From Verpa conica (Eukaryota; Ascomycota; Pezizomycetes; Pezizales; Morchellaceae): 64,000 nucleotides of DNA. A program made the translations under genes and the position numbers. A model generated the notes under the pieces. It worked only from the letters and a program-made list of their open reading frames with translations, had not been told where the DNA came from and ran no database searches. Of this stretch, positions 21,395-35,615 are shown in pieces. The stretch is from the NCBI GenBank assembly GCA_033030425.1, contig JAUFSD010000016.1, positions 310,001 through 374,000 on the forward strand, in the 5' to 3' direction. The first letter of the stretch is position 1, and each line of letters opens with the position of its first letter.

Positions 21395-24300
21395 AATTAT
21401 TTCAATTGGTGAATACTATTACTTGACTGTATCCAGAAGATGAGTGAATGTCGGTAATCTACCTTCAAGAGCACCTGTCGCTCCAGAGAAAGCATTTTAT
21501 AGACCATCACCTCCTCTCCATCCATCCATCCATCCCATTCCCGTCGTTGCCCTCTCGCTCACAGTGACGAAAGCGGGGCAGGGAATCGAATCTCACCACA
21601 TTTACCCGGAGCTTTACCCGCGGGTTGCAGAGCCTCAACCCCTGCCGCTAGATGTCCTGCATTAGCCGAGCTAACCTTAAAAATCCTCACGAATGCGGTA
21701 AAATTGGACCTCACGGCTGATATGGGAAAGGGCCTCGTGAACAACTATGCCGACGGTGAATACTTGGTGCTAGAGTACGTACGGACTCTGACCGAACATT
21801 ACCCACTGCAGCTATGGCTAGACCAGCCCGGTTAAGTATTATGAAAGAAAAAAGAGAAAAAAGGAAAGCTTGTCCGTGCATGAAACGCATGAGCTTCGCC
21901 TATATATACACGTAAAGTACCCTATTGCAAGGTATACAACGTAGGCAAGGTCTTACACGTCTAGATAAAACTGTCAGATAATCACTACAGTATTTTTTAG
22001 GACTTAAACAACTTCTCACAGCATAGCAGAATTATCGGAAATCACCCAACAAAAATAAACAATTAGATTAACATAGGAGTAGAATAAAGAAATAGGTAGA
22101 TTCTCTTCTTGCAATAGGGTACACGTCATATTTACTACTAATCAAAGGATTTCTGGGTAGAGACAGACCTAGGTTGTCAATTATCCAGAATGAGGTATTT
22201 TTATAGCTTCAAAGCAGACTCTTGTATTATTTCCTGTAGTGTGTAGGGACTCCGGTAAGTACATGTTACATACATTATCTACCGGCCTTCAAAGTTTGAA
22301 TTAACCTCAAGAGGTATCTCCTCATCAATATGACTATACTCACGCCGCCGGAATTGGGGCCACATTCACACAAAAGGGACATGAGAAATTTTTATCCCTA
22401 GCTACATGTATTCCCGGTTGGTATCTTGACTGGCTGACTAAGAGTACTATCGTCCTATCACCCAACTACCGGATCTGTTACCATATCTGTTAATGCACCT
22501 ATTTTGCCGGTGGCCTAGACCAACCAGGAGTCGGAATTTATAATGCATTAATAGTATAATAGTAGTAGTGTAGTATAGGGTGGTACGTAGTAAGGGTCAA
22601 TCAAACTACAACATCCGTACTACATGTGCTGCTGGTCTTTTAAAACTGCTTACATCTCTATGAACACCTAAGTCATTCTAGCCCATGTTCCATGGGTGTT
22701 ATCTTGGTTCAGGAGGAATTATGTGACAATAAATTAAGGTAGCCCGTTTCTAGTTCATTTCAAGTATAGCTGATGTAACCTTAATAGATACAATGCAATA
22801 ATAGTAAATGTAGTTTGTGGTTCGTGGTTAGATTAATGAGAGAAAAAATCGTTACTAGATACCATGCTTTTGGCTAGGTTTCTTGAAAGCTTCCTAGTCC
22901 ATTCACCTCGTTTAGATTATCTACTATGTGGTTGCGTGGTAGGCTCCACGAGCTGTACTTGGTCTTTCGTGTCTTGGCGAATAAAAGAAACAGTGAGCGG
23001 TGATTGGACTTTGATAGTAGAGTTAAAAGAGATGTTGTATAGAGAAAAGAAAAAGAAGTAAATAATTATAATGGGAACCATCAAAGCTCTTCTTAAACTC
23101 ACAGAAGTCAGAAGTATACCATATATATATGCGGTGGTTGGGGATACTCTTACTGGACTGCTAGTTCAACCTCCTCATAACCACTGTGCACCCCGCCATA
23201 TACCTACAACGTATCTTACATCCCATCAACCTAATGAGTTCATCCCCAAGACTAGTTTTATAAGAGGGTCATCCGGTACCCGCTGCTCGGATTCCCCTTC
23301 TATCCTTTGACTTTCTATTCCTATGTTGTGTTTATCGTGCTCATCAGCAATTATACCAAAACTTACTCGATCAGAGCACAGTCTATACCATGGCTATTGA
23401 GACTTAAACCGGCCCAGTATAAATTAAATCACTGCCCTAGCTTAGGCATTGCAGAATAGGTAAGTTGGTCGAAAGTTTCGTTCCATATATGTTTTACCTA
23501 TTGCGAAACAAATAGTGTGCCTAATGCTAAGGATATATTTAGGTTTAAAGCTGATACAAGATCACCAACATACACCAATACTAGGTCTCTAACTCTACAA
23601 TATACTCTCAAACAAAGTACAAGAATGAAACTTCTAGCAGCTCAGGTGAGTCTCGAGTATCGTCAGCAGCTGTCACTCGTGGCTCCAGGTGGCTAATTGA
23701 TGAGGTGGCTGGGGGTAAGCCTTGGCGGCAACGATCTGAACAACAGAGATGGCCTAAAGGGGTATGATGTTTAGCCGAGATCGCCAATGACAGCTCAGCG
23801 TGAGCTGAGGTGGTCGTCAGGTTGCTGTCGACACAATTGGGTGTTGAGCGCATCGCACATAGAAGGTGTGGGGAAGAGCAAAGGAGCCAAGTCCACCGTG
23901 CGCCCAGACCAGTCGTCAATTTTGGGTTGTTGCTTATTCTACTGCAATTTTTAGTCGACAGACATCTTTTTTGGCTTTTCGCAAAGTCTCGGGAGGATCT
24001 AAGAAACATCTGGTTTTTAAGTGTTACGGTGGTTATCGCCGTTGGTGGTGTTTCACCTGTTGCGGACTTTGACATAATTGGGGAGGCTGGCTGCACGCTT
24101 TTGAGCCTCTCTAGGATTCATTTGATTTGCGGACCGGCTTTTCTGTGTTTCCCCCAACCTCCTCTCGAGGGAATTTCTCCCACACCTTTCCCTTCTCCTG
24201 GAGGGACTCTTGCCTTTCCCCTACGCATTGCCCCCTCCTCATTCCTTAGGCACCCACACTTACGAGAAAAATCACGAATTTTTTTAACGGCCGTTTTAGT

Positions 24301-24395
24301 CGACGATACACTCCAGTACTAGAAGAAGGGAAAGAAGCAAAGAAAGACTACCAGGACAAGGCTAGAGCCTAAGAAGAGGGTCATTCAGTCACAGA
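21395..24395. other. Long intergenic region upstream of xylulokinase and the b561-like gene
   Basis: Three kilobases between two divergent genes. Frames seen here are short or overlap on opposite strands (23608-24096 minus against 23810-24322 plus) and show no recognisable domain. 24160-24260 is strongly CT-rich and is the likely promoter of the 24396 gene. A small palindrome (CTCAGCGTGAGCTGAG) occurs near 23796. I see no TIR element, tRNA or rRNA. Confidence 0.4.
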
Positions 24396-26833
24396 ATGGC
24401 GCCTCAAAATGGCGGCAGCGCCTATGACGGCACCTGGAACTCAGCAAAGTCGTTATACGTCCTGCCGCCACTGATTGGACTTCCTTTCCCTGATATGAGG
24501 GCAAACGGTATGAATCTCGTCATCAGTAAAATTCGCTTTAGGTTGGGTAGCTAGCTGATGAATGAGCTTTTTTATACAGGACTAGGAGCACGACACGCAG
24601 GAGACACGCGCTACTATACACTCATTGTTGTACATGCTGTTTTTGCATGCATGGCATTCTTTCTGTTTATGCCAGCTGCGATTTTTTGTGCAAGGTACTT
24701 GTACCATGGGAGGAATCCTAGGACTGCAATGTATGGACATATAGGCTTGAATTCCGCAAGTGTCATATGTTTGACAGTTACGTTTGCTGCTGGGTTTGGT
24801 GCTGTTGGTAAAGGAAACTGGGGTAATAACCCACATCATGTGAGTATCTTATTTTCTCAGTAAAGAAGAATATTGCTGACAATAAGTAGATCATCGGGGC
24901 AACTATATATGCGGGGGTACTCTTTCAGGCTCTGTTTGGTGTCTTCATTCGTTGGCGCAATTCCAAAAAGTTCCAAAAAAAAATTGCACTCCACACGATG
25001 CTACACCATTGGCTTGGCCGCGCGATTTTCTTTCTCGGACTGACACAGGTTCCCCTCGGACTCTACCTTTATGGATCGCCTCTCGCCCTTTTCATCCTCT
25101 ATGCGGTGGTTATGGCCCTGCTATTACTCGGCTGGTTTATCCTTGAGTACCTTAGTGCTCGTGGCTATTTTCACAATGGCTACCTTAGCCCTGATGCTGA
25201 AAGGCCCCAACGTGAAATGTCAGAAGTGCATACAGCTCTCACTCCACACGCCAGCGAGGTTGGGAATAACTCTAGATATGATGAGCCTGTGCAGACTCCA
25301 AGACGCGGAAGGTTCAGCTTATTTTCAAATGTGTTCAAGAAGCGCGAATCGGGCATGAATAGAGAAAGTGAACAGATAGTCATTGACGATCGTGGAACAT
25401 CTTTTGACACAAGCAGGGCACCGAGCTCTCATAGCCTTGCTGCGGGAGGACTTTATGCTCCCCCGGGAAGACAGCAGCATATACCCCCTGTCCCAACAGT
25501 TCCAGCCCATCTTGCAGACCCTACAAATCCAAACATGATTCACCGCGATAATAGCGATCGATATGCACCTCAACGGAACGAGTCTATACGCGACAATGCA
25601 TTCAGGGACAATTCATTGAGGGATAACGCAACACATGGTCATATAGGTCGCCCACCTCCACAGCAGCAGCACATTCCGATGCCTGAACCTCAGGTTCCCG
25701 AGTCCCTTTACTCTTCGCAACTAACCAACAGCAATATGAATAGTGCTTCAGATCCTGTATCTGAAGTCAGCGCACTCTCATCTGGAAACCATAGAACATT
25801 CCCGTACGCTCCTATCAACACGCAATATGAACCTATAAACCAGCAATACGACCCTATAAACCAGCAATACGAAGAGATGCCACCATCCCCGATGATTGAC
25901 GGAGGCTACATGGAAGCTGACAATGGATTTATCCATGGTCCTCTCCACGGTCCCCAAGGAGGAGCTATTGAACCGCCCATGATGCCACTTCCTATGCCAC
26001 CAGAGCCACGCAGACCAAGCCACAGCCGCGGAAACAGCCGCGGAAGGTCGAGCGACGATATTGTTCGTCTGCCTATATCCCATAGCAATGAATTTTTAAC
26101 ACTCGACAGAAGGGAAGCGACCCCTGGATACGAAACAATCCGACTATCGAAAAAGAACCCCAACGTCAGCGTCCAAGTTCGTGTCAATCCTGACGGCAAA
26201 TCCGTCACTGTACGCCGAATCCCCACGGAAGAGGCCGAGCGTGACCGGCGGGAAAGAGCAAGGCAACGAGCGGAGCGTGCACAGCAGCGGGAGATGAGTA
26301 TGGACCGTGACCGACAAGCTCGCCGATCTGGATCCGTTCGTCGATCCCGCCGCTCCTCGTCTGTAGAACGACCTGATACACAACACGGTAGTAGTAGCTT
26401 CATGAATACACCAGCCCCAGAATCAAATGTTTCCAGTGCTATCGCAGGCCATAGCGGTGGCCTCCTTGGTGGTGGATCCATAATCCCACCACAGCCCTCA
26501 CGAAGCCAGCAGAGTCAATACCACCCAATGCCAGAGCCACCACGAGCAGTGATGCAAACGCCCGTAAACCAGGGCGTTCCACTACCAGGATGGACAGGTC
26601 TCGGAGGTGGAATATCCCCTAGCCAGCGGGGGAGTGTAGTTAGTGCTACAAACACAGAGGCCAACTCGGAGTTGGAGCAGGAGATGGCAAAGGATTATCG
26701 GAGGAAGAAGAGGCGAGAGGAGAGGAGTGGGATGGGAGGGCAGAGTTCAGTAAATGTAGGGGGGAGCACATTAATGAGCAGCAGCCTTGGTTATGGTGAC
26801 GATGCTGAGGATGGTGGTGTCCAATGGACTTGA
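24396..26833 (+). CDS. Cytochrome b561-type transmembrane protein with long disordered tail, 771 aa
   Basis: Exons 24396-24507, 24580-24839 and 24890-26833 join to 771 aa. Residues 50-220 form several membrane segments with the histidines expected of a b561 haem core: H56 (TLIVVHAVFACMAFF), H91 (MYGHIGLNSASV), H123/H124 (NNPHHIIGATIYAG) and H163/H164 (TMLHHWLGRAIFF). A b561/ferric-reductase-like domain would move electrons across a membrane; donor and acceptor cannot be told. The remaining 550 residues are hydrophilic and low-complexity, rich in Pro, Ser, Arg and Gln. They include a three-fold YEPINQQ heptad (nt 25811-25876), Arg-rich coils (about residues 460-510) and a KDYRRKKRREER basic end. 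No signal peptide is evident before the first membrane segment. The tail suggests a fused cytosolic scaffold, not a simple reductase. Confidence 0.88.
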
Positions 26834-27783
26834 ATTTAAATTTTGGTACATTTCTTCCTTTTTTTCCTTTCTGTCTCCGGGTGAATAGATGGAAATGTTA
26901 GTGGTTCTTTTAACGATTATGTCTGGTGGATTTTGCATGGGGAAGCGGGTTATTTTTCATGAGATATCACGATGTTCTTTTTTTTGGTCTTACTGGTTTT
27001 CATCTTTTCAATGAGATCGGATAACGTTAATGAAAATGATCAGCGAGGGTTTTCTTTTATTTTATTTAAGCTATATATCCTTTTCGTCTTTTTGGGAGGG
27101 GATGGGAGTTATTTTACTTTTTTGAGATACCTAGGTAGCCTAGGCTTTACGTAATTTTGCAGTTTATGTTGGGTCTTCTGTTTATGTTTTTATGATTTTG
27201 GTGGAGATTGCTTAGTTAAAGATGAGATAAAGAGGACTGGACGGACCAAGAGAGGACGCATTACAGGGTGCTGTTACGATACCAAGTAGATAACTAAACA
27301 AAACAGAATAGCAAGAGCAAAAGCTGTTATGCTGTAACTATGTATAACTACATGTATTTATTAAAGAAGGTTTTAAATTGTCTGCTGCAAGTAAAAATAA
27401 ATTGTGATTACTCTTTCCTAAGACCTGGACCGTTCCCTGTGGCGTTTCCAGTACCAATTAAGCTACGGCGGCTAATAGTTTCAAGGTCTTCCCTGCTAAA
27501 TAGAGCGTCATTTTCGATCCATACACATCTACTTAGAGTGCTGTACGTACATTATATGCAGACTTGAAAACGACATAGCACGTCATGAGACAAAGATACC
27601 CCAATGTCTCCCATAACGGCATATTTCCAATTAGCCTCCACCAATTGAAATTGAAACTTGAATGACATCAAAACCTTGAAACAAAAAAAAAATTACTCAT
27701 CAAAAATGCACATATACCTAGTTTATGATACTCTATACTCTATAAAAAATAAAAAATAAAACATACACCACCTTCTCAAAAAA
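26834..27783. other. Intergenic region downstream of the b561-like gene
   Basis: About 950 bp. The first 300 bases are T-rich 3' flank. The rest is AT-rich with no supported feature. The last 60 bases (A-rich, CACCTTCTCAAAAAA) form the leader of the 27784 gene. Confidence 0.4.
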
Positions 27784-28365
27784 ATGAACAGACTACCTTA
27801 CCCAGTAGATGACCAATCCAACAATATGCCATCAGAATCACTCTACTCGCGACTAGACCACGAAATATTCGATACAATAACCACCACCACCCCCCACACC
27901 GAAACCCACCCACTCCCAAGCACACTAAACTCCAACACCCTATCATGCACCGAGTGCGTATACTTCCCCACACATCCTACCCCCAGTAGCAGCAGCTGCT
28001 GCAACAACACCTGCAGAGGATGCAAAGAGTTACTCCGCTGGACCACCTTTGTTGACTCGAACGCACCCGAGCTATTTAGATGTCCTGCGTGCGGGTCCGT
28101 TATGACGCATGTTAATGAGGTTCTTTCAGAGCTAGCGGTTTGTTCGGCTCGAGGTGGTAGTGGTGTGCTTGTTTGGTTGTGGATGGCGAAGCATTCGGTG
28201 AGTGTGAGGGTGGGGTTGAGAGTAATGCTCCTAGCAGCTAGTGGGAGTAATGATAATAGTGTGGTGGCTATGAGGCGTGGGTGGCTTGTTAGGCTTGGGG
28301 CTTATGGTGTTGGTGATGAGGAGTTTATGTTGTTTGTGGCAGCTTTGTCTGTGCATGGGGGGTAG
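27784..28365 (+). CDS. Cysteine-rich hypothetical protein, 193 aa
   Basis: Single-exon frame starting at an ATG after an A-rich leader (CAAAAAAATGAAC). The N-terminal third is polar with Thr/His/Pro runs. Residues about 55-105 hold a cysteine cluster: CTEC, CCNNTCRGC and CPAC separated by short spacers, compatible with a small zinc-binding fold. The C-terminal half (LVWLWMAKHSVSVRVGLRVM; GWLVRLGAYGVGDEEFML) is hydrophobic/basic and looks like two beta-rich or amphipathic stretches. There is no signal peptide and no family that I recognise. It is flanked by the b561-like gene and pyruvate kinase. Probably a real, lineage-restricted gene; function unknown. Confidence 0.5.
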   Translation: MNRLPYPVDDQSNNMPSESLYSRLDHEIFDTITTTTPHTETHPLPSTLNSNTLSCTECVYFPTHPTPSSSSCCNNTCRGCKELLRWTTFVDSNAPELFRCPACGSVMTHVNEVLSELAVCSARGGSGVLVWLWMAKHSVSVRVGLRVMLLAASGSNDNSVVAMRRGWLVRLGAYGVGDEEFMLFVAALSVHGG

Positions 28366-29293
28366 TGAGGGTTAGGTTGGGGTTTTCTAAGATGTAGATC
28401 TGTTTGGGAGTGGGTGGAGTGAGTACTAGGGGTGTAGTGGAAATAAAAGCTGGAGGGGGATGAGAGGTTTTTTTTTGGTTGGAATATAGGATAATGGGAA
28501 GTGTAGATTTACTTATTTGTGTTACTACCTCCCTTTACGTGGATTTATTTCTTGTTAATTGGAGTTTAGATGTAGTATTTCTACTGTTGTATTTAACAAA
28601 CTAAAGCAGAAAGCCTCCAACAGGGTATATGATGCCGAGTGACCATACATGATGCAGAGCCAAGCGCCGTGCCAAACCTGTGCTCGAGGTTCCACTTCAA
28701 AATCAAATGCTTGCTTCTTACTCCTTTAGAGTAATTTTCAAGCCACATGAGATTTAGATCTAAGAGTTATATTTATTTATAGAAGTGTAGACTATGTAGA
28801 CCTAGAGGAAAGTGATAAATGAAAAGAATAAAGGGCTATAGTGAGCAGGGAAAGATTTCAATACTACCTTCAAACTAATATGAGGTAGACTGTTCATTAA
28901 TAGGCTCACTAGCTGATAGGTCACCGATTTCCAATAACATCGAGTGATATCATGTGTCGCAATATTCAGAGTACAGCAGAGAATCACAGAAAACCGAGAG
29001 TTTTAACGAGAATGTACCCATTTGTTTTCTATCTACCAATAAGAAGAAAAAGAAGAAAACAGCCCCAAGTAGAATTGTTAGAAAACAGAGAAAGTTGAAA
29101 GAAGAACCCCTGTTATAAGATTATGTTAAGAATTCCCGCTTTATCCCGCCCAAGAGCAGTTCAGATTGTGCCTTTCGTATGCCACCACATTATTCAACTA
29201 CAAAATACCTGACCAGCACACATCTCATCTACTGCCTCTGTTTTTCGAGATCCACCAGCAGAGGTGATTCAACTTAAGCAACCGGAACGATTT
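28366..29293. other. Intergenic region downstream of pyruvate kinase
   Basis: About 930 bp. It contains one forward copy of the recurrent motif (28941-28954, CGAGTGATATCATG) and otherwise AT-rich DNA without a gene. The part near 29294 is pyruvate kinase 3' UTR. Confidence 0.4.
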
Positions 29294-31369
29294 TTAAATT
29301 TCGGTACTCAGCACGCGGAGGCTAATATAAGAGTCAGTCAAATCTATATCTATGCATTTTGGTTCCTCATCTCTTGCTTTCTATGCTCTCATACCCCTGA
29401 AAACTAGGGGAGAGGAAGAGGAAATCAAAGTAAAGAGGGGAATTCTTACGTATTAGTGTTACCCAGACCACCTCTCCATCCCTGTACGGCGATAATAGTG
29501 TCACCCTTGTCAATGAGGCCAAGGTGTATAGCCTCTTTCATTCCCCACCTGAGACGCTTGTCAACGTCCTCTTGCCATACAGTCTTGTCGAAATCAGGTT
29601 TGGCCTCCGGGTAGACGAAAGGATATACACCACGGTATAGATGTGAGTATCTAGCCGCGTTGTTGTTTCGGGTAATCTATTACTCAATAATTAGAAAAAA
29701 CGAAAGCCTTATGATACCCTCTCAAGGGATTCTTACCATGAGAACAGGGCAGCTAGGGCGGTATTTGGAGATCAGACGAGCAGTTGACCCGGATGTAGAC
29801 AGAACAATGATGGCACGAGCCTTCTGCTCCAATGAAGCGCTGACTGCGGCGATAGCGCAAGTCTCACTGGTCTCAGTAGGGCGAGCAGTCAAGCTTCTGA
29901 GCTCGTTGAATAAGGGAGCATATGAGATGGCAGTCTCGGCGAGCAAGCAGGTCTCGTGCATCATGGTTACAGACTCGATTGGGTAGTCACCCTTTGCAGT
30001 CTCCCCAGACAACATAACACAGTCGGCGCCATCAAGAACAGCATTTCCGACGTCGGAGACCTCCGCACGGGTAGGACGGGGGTTATATGTCATGGACTCA
30101 AGCATCTGAGTAGCGCAGATGATGGGCTTTCCAGCAAGGTTACACTTGGCAATCATCATTTTCTGCGCAATGAAGACCTGTGCAGGTGGAATCTCGATAC
30201 CGAGATCACCACGAGCAACCATGACACCGTCGGTCTCCTTGAGAATTTCGTCAAAGTTGTTGACACCCTGTTGGTTCTCAATCTTTGCAATAATCTGAAT
30301 TTCCTTCCCGTCCTCGCCAAGAACCTCACGGATTGCAGTGATGTCCGAGCCGTGACGGATGAAAGAAGCGAAAACCATGTGCACACCGTTCTTCACACCA
30401 AATCGTAGATCGGCCTTGTCCTTCTCTGATAGAGGGGGAAGATCGACATCGGTCTTGGGAAGGTTGACACCCTTCTTCGAGGAGATTTTGCCGTTGTTCA
30501 GGCACTTGGCTTTGATAGTCTTCTCGTCGATAATATCGAGGACCTCGAATGAAAGAACACCATCGTCGACGTAGATGATACGGCCGGGAGAGATGACCTT
30601 GGTGATATTCTTATAGTCAACGTACATAATCGTATTGTCGCAAGTGGTGGCATATTGATCGTCGGTGGTGATGGTGATTTCCGCTCCCGCAGCGATCGGG
30701 TGGTCACCACCGTCCTTGGTGTTACCAGTACGAATCTCAGGTCCTTTCTGCTAGATATTAGCTACTGAAGAATAAAATTAAAACTAGATGGAACATACGG
30801 TATCAAGAGCAATGGCCAATGGCCGACCAGGCTGGGCCTTTTCAGCCGCCTTGGAGTTGTCGATGACGGATTGATGGTACTACGCGATTCTTATCAGCAC
30901 CGATAACAAACTTTTGAAACACCCCCACCAACACCCCCACCACCACAACAACAACCACACGTCATCCAAAGGGGGGTAAGATTGTAACGTAAGAGAGGGG
31001 TTCTGATTTCTGGAGAGTTACCTCATATGAACCATGAGAAAAGTTCATTCGCACGATGTTCAAACCAGCTATATTTCGTTAGTTTAGTTATCTCATCCCA
31101 AATGCCCCACTAATAGAGCGTGGGCGGGGTAAAAAAAGATACCTTTACGCAGGTTATTGATGGACTCGACAGAGTTTGTCTTGGGTCCTATATTTATATT
31201 TGATTAGGAAAATAGCTCTATCCTACGATGAGAATATTGAGGAACACATACCAATCGTACAAATGATGGAAGTTCTCCTGTAGTTCTTCTGCTCTGGGAC
31301 ATGGTCCACATCAAGCTGGCTCAACCACTGGTAGTGGGTCTTGACACTCTCATGTTCAGTGAAGGCCAT
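29294..31369 (-). CDS. Pyruvate kinase, 518 aa
   Basis: Last enzyme of glycolysis: phosphoenolpyruvate plus ADP to pyruvate plus ATP, in the cytosol. Minus-strand exons 31252-31369, 31143-31187, 31022-31068, 30799-30879, 29737-30747, 29450-29676 and 29294-29321 join to 518 aa, a normal fungal length. Signatures: [20 protein letters not shown] and [16 protein letters not shown] at the N-terminus; KGPEIRTGN; the active-site stretch [17 protein letters not shown] with its catalytic Lys; [12 protein letters not shown]; and [13 protein letters not shown]. The C-terminal regulatory domain ends in [10 protein letters not shown], made by splicing to a 28-nt last exon. Four of the six introns lie in the first 200 codons, as is common for fungal pyruvate kinases. 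Orthologues are named pkiA, CDC19 or PYK1. Confidence 0.97.
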
Positions 31370-33963
31370 TCTTTCTCTTGATTAAATGATGGTAATAGGA
31401 GTTTTAAGTTGAACAGGTGATTAAGTGTAGAGTGGAGATGTGTGAATGAAGATGGGAAGAGGAGTGAGATGGAAAGGAGGAAGACAAGAGGAAGCGAGGG
31501 TGAATCTATACTACAGCAGGCCCGTGTAAGAAGCAACTAATTTCACAAAATCACCGGGGGGTAGATTGTGCAGAGAGGCGGGGTTGATCGATTGATGGAC
31601 TTGTTCTCTATCCCTATGTGGAATCCTGCCTTGACGTTTATTTTTTGTTTTACCTATTTCGCCCACAACTAGCTTACTGCTGTACAGCTTACTCTACTTT
31701 TCTCTTTGGGGGGGAATATTTCCTCCCATCTCCGATCGCGTCCTGATTGCTATAGTCCTGCAGCTGGGGGGGGCTTGAAGTATCGATTGGCCGGCCCAGC
31801 CAACGCAACGGCAAAAAGTTTTCTTTAAAATTTTTTTGTTTGCACATAACAGCGGACGGACAGTGCGCGGCCGCCTTATGAATTTCTCCGGCGGGACGCG
31901 CTCCCCCCGTTACCGCAAGCGTAATCTACTTGTATGGTTGGTCGGTTCCCACCCCCACCAAATGCCAGACAAACTTTGTTGACTAAAAAAACACGTAAAA
32001 GAAAAAAAAAAGATCAGATCGCATCCCCGCTATCTGAGACCCCAACAAAAAAACACCTCAATTACTGAGGAGCCCTGGGTTCGGTATCCATCATGTAAGA
32101 AGTGCTCCCTCATTTGTAGTGAGATCTCTCGGAACCTACAGGGATTTGCATGCAAGCCATGCGGATTTGGCACAGGCTGGGACTAGATATCAAGGAGTAT
32201 ATAGGTAGATCAGTGCATAAGTCATCTACTGCTGTTCCTGAGCGTACCCATCATAGGAACACCTTATCTCTCTTAGTAATCCCCTGCCTAATCCAGAAAA
32301 ACAGTAGTAACGTAGAAGAGCTGATAAGACGGCTGAAACCTAAGGGAAACGTGCTTCCATGAGAGGTCAAATAGTATCCCACGTGGGTCTAAAGAGGGGT
32401 CTTTTACGGATTACGGGTGAATCAAGTCCCCCTAGGCAGCAAGTGTTGATACAATAGCCTCTTACCTAGACCAAAGCACTGAAAGACCAGCTAGCTGGCC
32501 GGTATTCACACCGACATTTACACGCCCCTCCTCCTCCTCCCAAGTCCTTTTTTTCTTTTTTGCCAACACGAAGTTTCTCCACGGTGATAGATATGCCGGG
32601 TAACTCAAGTGCTGCCGTAGGGTATGAGCAAATCGCAGTACGTTATCAGACATGCTGTACACCCATACATGAATAGAACTCCCGGGATACTGCTGCCGGA
32701 ATGCACAACATATGGCGTGGGTGCTGTACCCATGGTGTAACAACCTTCTTTCTTCTTACGAGGTAGCTTTGGTATGACCGGGTTTGAATGTTATTTTTTT
32801 TTGTCTAGGATAGGGTTAACAAATAGCCGCATTTATACACCCTCCCCACCACCACGGGTGAATGTATAGTAAGAGTTAAATAATTGAAGATCATCGGTAA
32901 TCACTCGCCCCCCCGTCATACTTTCTTTTCCATATCTTGCATTTAGTACATGAACGCTCATGTAATTAAAAGCTCTTAAGTAACATAACAGTATTATCTA
33001 AAAACACCCACTGCAGAATTCCTACCGCATAGGTCTAGCAAATTAAATGATCTAAAGTTACTACAGCGCAATCACTTTTAAAAAGAGAAACCCCTAAGTT
33101 ATAAGAATACCCGCCTTATAAGAACACGCGGTCCGGCCCGTACAAGGATTATTTTTTACGTGCATGAGTACTCTCCTATAAGAACTACTCTATAAGAATA
33201 TGATATAGCACCAATAGTATATTCTCACAAGACGACCCCCCCTATACCTCTATCCAAATATATTTTCTCAGATGTGGGGAGGGGGGGGTGCCATCCTGTC
33301 ATTCATCGGATTTATTACTACCTACATGAAAGAATATACCTGAAGATCGAACAGCATCGACGGTATCTGCTCCGAGATAAAAGGCTCCTGGGTTAAACTA
33401 TATCCATCACTAGGGGAGTAAAAACCTTAAAGAAAAAAAGTAACTGGCCAATGTTTATTTTATGATTTATAATCACCTTCACCCTTACTATCACGTTGAT
33501 TAACTTTAGGTTCCGGCTACTCTAAATAGGTTTTTACTTATAAATATCTTAGTCCTTCGCTGGTGGGTTTTTGGAAAAGCCCTCTGGTAAAGCGAGATAA
33601 GGGTTCTTTGTGAGTAAGTTCTTACCCAAATCTACTTTAAATAGAATTTATAGGCATTACTGTGACCTAACACAATAGTAGTAGAGTGGATTAGTAAAAG
33701 TAATTAGGTAGTTAGATGAACAGGCCAGCAATAGAGTAATTTAAGGGTACGTGGCAACGAGACTGGGATCGACTCCTACTGTAAGCCATCGTAAACGCCA
33801 AATACGGATCTGAGTTTCAAAAATATTCGTTAAAGAGTTGATAATCAATAGTTATAAAAGCGAAACTCCCACCACCCGCTGAACATTTAAAAATAAGCAA
33901 AAAACAAAAGGAAAGACATCGCAGTGTGGTTACACTTAAGTTAGGTAAGTAACTACGTACAGT
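31370..33963. other. Long intergenic region between pyruvate kinase promoter and COQ5
   Basis: About 2.6 kb. 31370-31560 is the purine-biased pyruvate kinase promoter and leader. 31820-31930 is GC-richer around a GCGGCCGC-like core. 33100-33198 has four TATAAGAA copies (listed separately). Frames such as 32462-32743 show no recognisable domain. A G-tract lies near 33277-33289. Confidence 0.4.
33100..33198. repeat. Four-copy TATAAGAA repeat patch
   Basis: TATAAGAA occurs at 33100-33107, 33117-33124, 33177-33184 and 33191-33198. The first two are units of a short tandem repeat (TTATAAGAAYACSCG, 17-bp period). The second pair has a 14-bp period. It is not part of a recognised element. Confidence 0.6.
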
Positions 33964-35142
<1,179 letters not shown>

Positions 35143-35615
35143 TATGTTTGAATTCAATTGATGTTTTTTTTTGAGAGTTGGTACTTGACTGTACTGTGGT
35201 TGTAGAGACTTTGATACCTCCCACCATACAGAGGCAGAGACGCAGAGACGCAGACCCATGAAAGACCCCCCAATGTTACCCGGCTATTGCTGCCTCGTCT
35301 TGGCGCCACCCTTCCCAGCCACAGCCTTGCTCTCAGCCACCCGTGTTGTGTCAGCCAGTCTGTCTCCCTTTTCTCTCCGCGTCTCCCTTCATCAGCACAC
35401 TCGACACGTTCCACGACCGCTGCTATCAGGGACAGCTAATACAGCACTGGGTCATCTCCATCCATCCATTGGAAACCACAACTCCTCCGCTAATCTCGTC
35501 TTGCTACTTGCCATCACGCAGGTCACTCTTTGTCTTTCTCGATAACTATTTCTAGCGACATTACTGAAAATCCTTTTTTACAAAAAGGCTTTATTCGAAG
35601 CAGTCATCATCAAGT
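35143..35615. promoter_or_regulatory. Divergent COQ5/U2AF intergenic promoter
   Basis: About 470 bp between the divergent starts of COQ5 and the U2AF large subunit. It includes CT-rich stretches (35340-35400) and a CATCCATC run near 35458. The promoter role is inferred from position only. Confidence 0.5.

Noticed and set aside
23608..24322. Overlapping 162- and 170-codon frames on opposite strands
   Set aside because: Neither shows a domain, good start context or splice structure. The right part is a CT-rich promoter.
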